DNA from: Rhodoplanes elegans | Lineage (GTDB): Bacteria > Pseudomonadota > Alphaproteobacteria > Rhizobiales > Xanthobacteraceae | Length of the DNA stretch: 33,502 nt | Assembly: GCF_016653355.1 (NCBI RefSeq) | Contig: NZ_NHSK01000065.1 | Span: forward strand, 1-33,502 | Direction: 5' to 3' | Shown: positions 15,994-21,982 of the stretch, in pieces | Numbering within the stretch: position 1 is the first letter of the stretch | How the letters are laid out: the number at the start of each line of letters is the position of its first letter | Notes under the pieces: model-generated | Seen by the model: only the letters and a program-made list of their open reading frames with translations | Database searches by the model: none | What the model was told of the DNA's origin: nothing | Program-made: the position numbers and the translations under genes

Positions 15994-17076
15994 ATGGCCG
16001 AAGTTATTTACAATTCGCCCAATAGATTGAAGGTCGGAAGGGGCTTACCCGTTCGCGTGAACCTCAGTTTTGGGGTCGAGAAGCCAACAGCCACCTCAAG
16101 AGAGAGAGAAAAAGTCGCACGAATATTAGCTAGGGAGCTTCGCCCTGACCTGTTGATGGACTTAAGCGTTCACAAAACCGCCCCAGAACCGTGGGTGCAT
16201 ATTCGTAATATATTTGATGGTCCAATTGGTATTTTGCCACACTATCTATTGTTCTCTGATACACACGGACTTTGCGAAGACTCTCTCCTCGAACGCATTA
16301 AGTCAGTCACTTCGTCAGGCATCAACTTCATCACTGTTCATTGTTCCCCGACTCATCAGCTAATGGAGCTTGCACGACAGAAAAGGAAAACTCCAGTCAC
16401 AAGCCGCGGAGGGAGCATTGTCATCCGCGATATGCTGATCAATAGACGCAGCGAAAACATCTACTCCAAGATGTTTGATGAAATATGTGACGTGGCCCAA
16501 CAAACCGGCACCGTCGTAAATCTCGGAACCGCTTTCCGGTCCGCGTCCGTTGCCGATGGATTAGATGAGGTTGTGAAAGAGGAGCTAATAATTCAAACGG
16601 AATACATTGATCGCGCAAGAAGCAAGGGAATACAGATTGTGCTTGAGGGGCCAGGTCACATCCCATTAGGGCAGTTGACTGAATATTGGCAGCTGATCGA
16701 ACCACTTAACGTTTCACCAATGCCACTTGGCCCAATTGTAACTGACCGTTTTCCTGTGGGAGACCACATTTCAAGTTCTATTAACGTGGCCTACTTAATG
16801 AGTCTTAGCCAAGGCGGCATCATAAACGCAATTACCGCAGTTGAGCATCAAGGTGGAGTCCCAAGTTTCCATCACACCTTTGCGGGCTTACAGGCCGCGC
16901 TAATAGCTGCACAGGCTGCATCCTTGAACTACTGCCAAGACGCCTTTCACGAAGAGCAAGTCATTGCGGACCGACGCGCCGATCGACAAAGTTGCGTTCT
17001 GGACAGCGCGTCGGCAGGGTGCACCAGGTGTGAAAAGATCTGCCCGCTCATCCATTCTAATTATCCTTCAGGCTGA
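15994..17076 (+). CDS. Short, divergent ThiC-family (phosphomethylpyrimidine synthase-like) radical SAM protein
   Basis: Canonical ThiC converts the purine intermediate AIR to HMP-phosphate using SAM and a [4Fe-4S] cluster; the related BzaF makes hydroxybenzimidazole from AIR. Shared landmarks in order: VNLSFGVE and LLMDLSVHKT, GPIGILPHY, FITVHCS, TSRGGSI, FDEICDVAQQTGTVVNLGTA, IVLEGPGHIPL (conserved His), LGPIVTDRFPVGDHISSSI (conserved His) and AVEHQGG. The C-terminal cysteine motif is CTRCEKIC (CX2CX3C) plus an extra upstream Cys. At 360 aa it is much shorter than ThiC (430-640) and lacks the N-terminal part with ARGDVTQM-type sequence. G+C is about half. It is followed after 14 bp by an unknown gene, not by thiamin genes. 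Family membership is well supported; the product is unknown. Confidence 0.82.
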   Translation: MAEVIYNSPNRLKVGRGLPVRVNLSFGVEKPTATSREREKVARILARELRPDLLMDLSVHKTAPEPWVHIRNIFDGPIGILPHYLLFSDTHGLCEDSLLERIKSVTSSGINFITVHCSPTHQLMELARQKRKTPVTSRGGSIVIRDMLINRRSENIYSKMFDEICDVAQQTGTVVNLGTAFRSASVADGLDEVVKEELIIQTEYIDRARSKGIQIVLEGPGHIPLGQLTEYWQLIEPLNVSPMPLGPIVTDRFPVGDHISSSINVAYLMSLSQGGIINAITAVEHQGGVPSFHHTFAGLQAALIAAQAASLNYCQDAFHEEQVIADRRADRQSCVLDSASAGCTRCEKICPLIHSNYPSG

Positions 17077-17090
17077 AATGGATTCAGCTA

Positions 17091-18365
17091 ATGCTGTACC
17101 CCAACACGCAAGCTCCCATTTATATGGGAACAGCAGACAATGCAGCACAACATAGCGACCCTACAGCAGAGAAGCGACTTATCTTCGAGGTTGTTGTTTT
17201 ATCTATAATGGGCTTTAGAACGTTCCTAGGAACACCGTTTCTCTGGCAATCTCAACCGTCTCTATCGGTCGTCACAAGCTATCAAGCAGCATTTGACGAC
17301 CCTTCGATTGGCCCAAGCTTAACAAGCCGGCCCGGCATGCAAACGGCGGATGATTATTTTCGAGAACGCGAGGCTGACACCTCCCTTCCAAAGGCCCTTA
17401 ATCTAAGACCAAACAGCGCCTTTGCTGCGGAGCAACCAGGCGCCAGCGCTCTTGATTGGAGAAGCCTTATTGGTCCCAAGATACGCGTTGTTCCTCGGTA
17501 CGGCAGCGTGGAAACCGAGTTCAAAGCTTTGGTTTTGAAAGACACCGAGGCTCTCAGAGATAGAAGAAGCATTCGACAGGTTTCCGCTGTTGGCTTCTCA
17601 GCTCCCTTCAGCTGCAGAGGCCGCAACCTTACAGACTATCACATGCTTTCGTTAGCCGAACGAAGTTATCGGGGCCATTTCAGCCGCGCAACCATTGAGG
17701 ATGAACTTGTTAAATCTGGATTACAAGTTGGATCGCTGAATGCCGCCCTGGCCCGGACGACGGCTCTCTATCAATTAGCAAACGGCCTAGCTCACCGAGC
17801 CTCGCTTTTCACTAGCTCTACATTATTCTCTGTAATGCCGAGCCAGTCCGAACTACCCGTGATTCACCGTTGGAGCGTTAGCCCCATGAATCCGTATCTA
17901 TTTGCAGAGGTCCTAAACACGATCGGCGTCAAGCAGAGCTCTTGGATTTCCATTTCAGAATCTAAGATTAGCCAAATTTGTACGACGTACAACCCACTTC
18001 GATTATTCGCCCTTTACTATCGAGAGCATCTAACGGACCAACTATATCAATGGCAAGAAAGTACTGGCTTGCCCACGTTCTGGGAGGCAAAGAGAAGACT
18101 GAGCTGGAGCCTGCTACGAGACAACGAATGGAGTATTTTGGACCCCATTTCGAAACTCCCCGACAGAAAATACGATTCAATGATCGCCGGCGTCGCAGGC
18201 GTTGCAGTGGGCGCGCCGTTTGGCGCAGATCCAATGCGATCGTTTAGCGCTGCACGAACAGTAGCGCAGACAGGTTATAGCGTAATCGAGGCACTGCCTT
18301 TTTTCGATGCGCTGCGCTTAAGGGCAAATCTTAAGCGGTATGTCCATGAAATTGGCTTAATATAA
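17091..18365 (+). CDS. Hypothetical protein, partner of the ThiC-like gene on the island
   Basis: A 424-residue protein I cannot assign to any family. It starts 14 bp after the ThiC-like stop, so the two are probably one transcript. It appears soluble, with only moderately hydrophobic patches (LIFEVVVLSIMGFRTFLG near residue 35 and SMIAGVAGVAVGAPFG near 375). It has few cysteines and no visible P-loop, Rossmann, helicase or nuclease motif. The middle part (KDTEALRDRRSIRQVSAVGF and a helical ANGLAHRASLF region) and a C-terminal helix-rich section look like a genuine folded protein. Low G+C and codon use match the ThiC-like gene, not the host. The ATG at 17091 is the first in frame; internal ATGs such as the one giving MGTADNAAQ are possible. 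Confidence 0.7.
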   Translation: MLYPNTQAPIYMGTADNAAQHSDPTAEKRLIFEVVVLSIMGFRTFLGTPFLWQSQPSLSVVTSYQAAFDDPSIGPSLTSRPGMQTADDYFREREADTSLPKALNLRPNSAFAAEQPGASALDWRSLIGPKIRVVPRYGSVETEFKALVLKDTEALRDRRSIRQVSAVGFSAPFSCRGRNLTDYHMLSLAERSYRGHFSRATIEDELVKSGLQVGSLNAALARTTALYQLANGLAHRASLFTSSTLFSVMPSQSELPVIHRWSVSPMNPYLFAEVLNTIGVKQSSWISISESKISQICTTYNPLRLFALYYREHLTDQLYQWQESTGLPTFWEAKRRLSWSLLRDNEWSILDPISKLPDRKYDSMIAGVAGVAVGAPFGADPMRSFSAARTVAQTGYSVIEALPFFDALRLRANLKRYVHEIGLI

Positions 18366-18565
18366 CCACATCGCCGTCAGCTCGCGCGGATGCGCCCACG
18401 CCGACGCTCTTTCAGTCAACCGCGAACTGTAGTCCTCCCGCCTAGGACGATTAAAATGCCGATCCGGACAGCCGGCGAACTAAACTCCCGAAATCAGTCC
18501 CGAAGAAACCACGCCCCTAACCCCAACCCATTGGTTGCGTAGCATTGTTTTGAACACGTTGTCCC
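18366..18565. other. Non-coding right part of the island
   Basis: 200 bp after the last cargo gene, with mixed base composition and no supported gene. It lies between the cargo stop and the right-hand direct repeat and may hold recombinase-binding arm sites, but no repeated arm motif was found by eye. Confidence 0.4.
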
Positions 18566-18620
18566 GTCTGGGGGACTGGGGGTCGAGAGTTCAAATCTCT
18601 CCGCTCCGACCATCAACCCC
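18566..18620 (+). repeat. attR-like direct repeat (partial tRNA-Pro copy)
   Basis: Identical over 55 bp to 14872-14926. The sequence upstream of it is not tRNA, so this is a 3' fragment only and not a second tRNA. The imperfect match to the left copy continues for 97 bp, to 18717. Confidence 0.92.
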
Positions 18621-18837
18621 ATTGATTTGATTATCGAATTCGCGCCGGCGGCGGGACGCGGCGCGCGAACAACACAGAACGAAACGACCCCAAAGCCCCG
18701 AACTCGGGACGCAGAGTCCCGAGACCTCTTTAACGGCGTTCGCCAGATTGTCCGGTGCGAGAGCGACTGCCGTCGACGCGACGAGCCGGGGAGAACGGCG
18801 GTAAGCGCCGCCCCGGCCGAATCCGGCGCGAGCGGGA
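18621..18837. other. Chromosomal flank between the island and pqqE
   Basis: 217 bp without a gene. The first 97 bp are the imperfect counterpart of 14927-15023. The remainder is GC-rich again and leads to the pqqE stop codon. It includes GCGGTAAGCGCCGC-type inverted bits that could help end the pqq transcript, though not a clear terminator. Confidence 0.4.
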
Positions 18838-19908
18838 TCAGCCGCGCCAGCGGATCGGGGCGTCGTCGGTTCCCGTGGCGAGGTCGGCGACGATGGCGTG
18901 GTGCGGCGAGAGCCGGCAGGCCGGATCGGTGGCACGCGCGTCGCCGGTGAGCGCGAGCGCCTGGCACCGGCAGCCGCCGAAGTCGCGGTCGCGCCACGCG
19001 CAGCTCGCGCACGGCTCGCGCATCCAGTCGGTGCCGCGGAACGCCGCGAAGGCCGGCGACGCCCGCCAGATGCGGTCGAGCGGCTGGTCGCGCACCGACC
19101 AGAACGCCAGCCCCGGAATGGTCTGCGCGGCATGGCACGGCAGCACCAGGCCGGACGGCGTCACGTTCAGCGACCGGCGCCCCCAGCCGCCGAGGCACGG
19201 CTTCGCCAGGCCGGCGTGGTGGTCCGGCATCACGGCCTCGACGATCAGACGGCCGCGCACGGCCTCGCGCGCCGCCTCGAGCGCGACGCGAGCGGCGGCG
19301 ACCTGATCGGGCGTCGGCATCAGGGCGGAGCGGTTGGCCAGCGCCCAGCCGTGATACTGCGCGTGGGCGATCTCGACGCGTCCGGCACCGAGCGCCGCGG
19401 CGAGCCCGACGATCGCCGGAATGCGGCCGATATTGCCGCGGTGGATCACGCAATTCACGGTGAGCGGCAGGCCGAGCCGGACGGCTTCCTCGGCGAGCCG
19501 GCGCTTGCGCGCGAACGCCCCCGGCCGGCGGGCGATGCGATCCGCCTCGCCCGGGTCGACGTCCTGGATCGAGACCTGGACGTGATCGAGGCCGGCCGCG
19601 ACGAGCGCGGCGAGCCGCTGCTCGGTGAGACCGACCGCCGACGTGATCAGGTTGGTATAGAGGCCGGCCGCCCTTGCGGCGGCGACGAGGTCGACCAGAT
19701 CGGGACGGAGCGCCGGCTCCCCGCCCGACAGATGGAGCTGGAGAACACCGAGCGCCCCAGCCTCGTGAAAGACCCGGCGCCAGGTCGCGGTGTCGAGCTC
19801 GTCGGCGCGCGGCTCGAGCGCGAGCGGGTTGGAGCAGTAGGGGCAGCCGAGCGGACAGCGATGCGTCAGCTCCGCGAGCAGCCCCAGCGGCGCCGGCAGG
19901 GTGTCCAC
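18838..19908 (-). CDS. pqqE: PqqE, PqqA peptide cyclase (radical SAM/SPASM)
   Basis: Forms the carbon-carbon bond between the conserved Glu and Tyr of the PqqA peptide, the first chemical step of PQQ synthesis. The radical SAM motif CPLGCPYC (CX3CX2C, Cys18/22/25) is followed by LSGGEPALR. The SPASM region has CLGGWGRRSLNVTPSGLVLPCH and then CASCAWRDRDFGGCRC with a later C. I chose GTG 19908, one base after the pqqD TGA, which gives a 356-aa protein of normal size. It is the last gene of the minus-strand gcd-pqqABCDE run, about 220 bp from the island's right end. All expected cysteines appear present. Confidence 0.95.
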   Translation of the reverse strand: MDTLPAPLGLLAELTHRCPLGCPYCSNPLALEPRADELDTATWRRVFHEAGALGVLQLHLSGGEPALRPDLVDLVAAARAAGLYTNLITSAVGLTEQRLAALVAAGLDHVQVSIQDVDPGEADRIARRPGAFARKRRLAEEAVRLGLPLTVNCVIHRGNIGRIPAIVGLAAALGAGRVEIAHAQYHGWALANRSALMPTPDQVAAARVALEAAREAVRGRLIVEAVMPDHHAGLAKPCLGGWGRRSLNVTPSGLVLPCHAAQTIPGLAFWSVRDQPLDRIWRASPAFAAFRGTDWMREPCASCAWRDRDFGGCRCQALALTGDARATDPACRLSPHHAIVADLATGTDDAPIRWRG

Positions 19909-19909
19909 G

Positions 19910-20197
19910 TCACAGATCCACGAGGTGCTTGTCGGCGAGCGCCCGCAGCAGCGTCGCGACATCGCCCGCGATCCTTTCGCGCGGGGCCTGATAGAGGCTC
20001 GCAAGGGCGTCGACGAGCTCGGTCATGGTCGCACTGCCGTCGCAACGCCCGAGGATGTCGGCGGCGACGGGGTCGAGCTTCAGAATCCGCTCGGGCGCGA
20101 GCAGCACCGGGCCGCCATGCGCCGCGCTGCTCGTCAGCCGCACGCCGCGGGCGAGCCGCGGCCGCGCATCCGCCGGAACCGTGCGCTCCTCCGTCAT
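19910..20197 (-). CDS. pqqD: PqqD, PqqA-binding peptide chaperone
   Basis: A 95-residue winged-helix-like chaperone that binds PqqA and presents it to PqqE. Family features are RPRLARGVRL near residue 12, ILKLDPVAADIL and a C-terminal DVATLLRALADKHLVDL. ATG 20197 overlaps the pqqC stop as ATGA, and pqqE starts one base after its own stop. The gene is intact. Confidence 0.95.
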   Translation of the reverse strand: MTEERTVPADARPRLARGVRLTSSAAHGGPVLLAPERILKLDPVAADILGRCDGSATMTELVDALASLYQAPRERIAGDVATLLRALADKHLVDL

Positions 20198-20991
20198 CTC
20201 GCCTCCGCGACGACGGAAGCGCCGGTGTCACGGGCCTCCGGCACGAAGGCGTCGGGCGGGATGTGGCCCGGAGTCACATAGGCCGCGTAGAGCGCGTCGA
20301 GCATTGTCCACAGCACCTCGCACTTGAACACCAGCGCGTCCTGGACCTGCCGCTGCAGCACCGGCGTGGTCGCGTGCGCCTTGACGTAGCGAAGCGCGAA
20401 CGCGCTGTCGCGCGACGCCTGCGGCGGCCGCGCCTGGAAGTAGGCGAGGGTCTCCGGCGTCACGAAGTCGTAGTGCTTCAGCATGCCGTCGATGCGCTCG
20501 CCGATGACGACGGGCGAGAACAGCTCGGTGAGCGAAGACGCGATCGCCTCCAGGAGCGACCGGCTGCGGACGAAATCCAGATAGGCGAGGGCCGCGAACC
20601 GGCTCGCCGGCAACGCCTACGTCTGCGAGACGACGGTCTCGCGGGCGAGGCCGAGGCCGTCGGTCAGCATCAGCCAGCGGGCGAGACCGCCCTCGCCTCC
20701 TCGTTCGTCGCCACCCTCGCCCTCCTGGTTTTCGCTGCCGCCGTCGTGATCGACCAGCCGGCTGCGCCAGACCCGCCGCACCGCCGGGTCGTCGCAGCGG
20801 GCGATCAGGGCGGCGTCCTTGAGCGGGATCACGGCCTGGTAGCAGTAGCGGTTGAGCGCCCAGGCCTGGACCTGCCCGCGACTGCAACGGCCGCCGTGCA
20901 GCATCCGGTGGAATGGATGGCGATCGTGATAACGACGCGCGCCGATGTCACGCAGCGCGGCCTCGAACGCATCGGGCGACAGCGCCGTCAC
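20194..20991 (-). pseudogene. pqqC: pqqC (PQQ synthase, final oxidase) interrupted by an in-frame TAG
   Basis: PqqC catalyses the last step: ring closure and eight-electron oxidation of AHQQ to PQQ. The frame starts at GTG 20991 (GTGA overlap with the pqqB stop). It reads 124 residues including RRYHDRHPFHRMLHGG and RYCYQAVIPLKDA, meets TAG at 20619-20617, then continues in the same frame for 140 residues (ALPASRFAALAYLDFVR, ASSLTELFSP, ALRYVKAHA) to a TGA overlapping pqqD. Together they give 264 residues, close to the usual 250. The stop falls in the well-conserved SQ..LPATRF region. The DHDGG-GGLARW loop carries an acidic, Gly-rich insertion. No frameshift is needed. A point nonsense mutation, a sequencing error or amber readthrough are all possible. 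Confidence 0.88.
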
Positions 20992-21884
20992 GGCACGATC
21001 TCCAGGCCATCATGCGCGACCTGCCAGCCTGCTCGCTCCACGGTGCGACGCTCGGCCGAGTCCTCGATCAGGATCGGATTGGTGTTGTTGATGTGGAGAT
21101 AGACACGGCGGCCGGAGAGCCCCGCGAGTGCGGCGAGCGAGCCGTCCGGCCCGGCGATCGGCATGTGTCCCATCCGTCGCCCGGTCTTTCGTCCGGTTCC
21201 AGTCGTGATCATCTCGTCGTCGGTGAACACGGTGCCGTCGAGGAGCACCAGGTCGACCGCCGCCAGCGCCTCGCGAACGATCGGCGTGACCGCGGCGATC
21301 TCGGGCACGAAGGCGAGCTTTCGGCCATGCGCCGCGACGATCACGCCGATCACGTCCGATGCCGTGTCCGCGTCATCGCCCTCGAGGTAGAGCGGCCGCT
21401 TGCCCGGAACCGGAAAGCTCTCGATCACGAGGCCGCCCGGGCCGGCGACGCGCCCGGGCGCCGGCAGGGCTCGGCGCGCCACGCGGTCGGCCGGAAGCGC
21501 ATCGAACATCGGGTTGGCGTCGAGCGCGGCCAGCGTCGCCGCGTCGGCGAACAAGTCGAAGCCGTGCCCCTCGCGCATGTGGAGAAGGCCCGCCATCTGG
21601 TCGATCTCGGCACCGGTCAGGGCCACGGCGGCGATCGGGCTGTCGCGCAGACCCTCGCCGTCGCGCGGCGCCAGCGCCGGAGTCGCCAGAATCTGCGCGC
21701 GCAGATCGGGCGAAGCGTTGAGCAGCATCCAGGCATCGCCGTCGGCCGTCACCGCGACCGAGGTCTGGGTGCGCGGCCGCACCCTTCCCTCGCGCGCCGC
21801 CGCACAAACACGGCAGCGGCAGTTCCACTGCGGCACGCCGCCGCCCGCGGCCGAGCCGAGCACGATCGCGGTCAGCCCCGGCAC
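20988..21884 (-). CDS. pqqB: PqqB, metallo-beta-lactamase-fold hydroxylase of PQQ synthesis
   Basis: PqqB hydroxylates the tyrosine-derived part of the excised Glu-Tyr dipeptide. The hallmark start is VPGLTAIVLGSAAGGGVPQW followed by NCRCRVC, and the protein ends with VYLHINNTNPIL and GWQVAHDGLEI. The variant metal site TGAEIDQMAGLLHMREG is in the expected place. I chose GTG 21884 (298 aa) because the next family-like residues follow at once and it lies 8 nt after the pqqA stop. Upstream in-frame residues are just pqqA read in another frame. Confidence 0.94.
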   Translation of the reverse strand: MPGLTAIVLGSAAGGGVPQWNCRCRVCAAAREGRVRPRTQTSVAVTADGDAWMLLNASPDLRAQILATPALAPRDGEGLRDSPIAAVALTGAEIDQMAGLLHMREGHGFDLFADAATLAALDANPMFDALPADRVARRALPAPGRVAGPGGLVIESFPVPGKRPLYLEGDDADTASDVIGVIVAAHGRKLAFVPEIAAVTPIVREALAAVDLVLLDGTVFTDDEMITTGTGRKTGRRMGHMPIAGPDGSLAALAGLSGRRVYLHINNTNPILIEDSAERRTVERAGWQVAHDGLEIVP

Positions 21885-21892
21885 GCCTTCGC

Positions 21893-21982
21893 TCAGATTT
21901 CGGGCGGCAGATAGCCGTTGATCTCGAGGCCGATGCAGATCTCGACGAAGCGCGGCGTCGTCCAGGCAGTCTTGGAAGTCAT
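21893..21982 (-). CDS. pqqA: PqqA, PQQ precursor peptide
   Basis: A 29-residue peptide whose Glu and Tyr side chains become PQQ. The sequence starts MTSKTAWTTPRFVEICIGLE and ends INGYLPPEI. The conserved E-x3-Y pair (Glu20, Tyr24) is present and in register. It has a good ribosome-binding site (GAGAGGA, 8-nt spacing). The start overlaps the gcd stop as ATGA, and pqqB begins 8 nt downstream. Too short for routine gene callers. Confidence 0.96.
   Translation of the reverse strand: MTSKTAWTTPRFVEICIGLEINGYLPPEI

Larger units (their letters stand above)
14872..18620. mobile_element. Small integrative element in tRNA-Pro(GGG)
   Basis: The segment is bounded by a perfect 55-bp direct repeat covering the anticodon-to-CCA half of tRNA-Pro and 8 bp beyond. 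It contains a tyrosine-recombinase gene next to the tRNA and two genes whose base composition drops to about half G+C (by eye), against some 70% on either side. These three signs together identify a tRNA-targeted genomic island of about 3.7 kb. No conjugation, replication or phage structural genes are present, and the recombinase lacks its N-terminal part, so it is probably immobile alone. It may be the remnant of a larger element. Confidence 0.85.

Noticed and set aside
18566-18615. Possible second tRNA-Pro
   Set aside because: Only the 3' half is present; there is no acceptor 5' strand or D arm upstream, so it is an attachment-site remnant.
18494-19453. Minus-strand 319-codon open frame containing the same peptide
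   Set aside because: It is antisense of the partial tRNA copy joined to an off-frame reading of pqqE; not a gene.
20194-20613. Second half of pqqC as an independent gene from TTG 20613
   Set aside because: It is only the C-terminal half of PqqC, with no ribosome-binding site of note, and the frame is the same as the first half; one interrupted gene explains it better.
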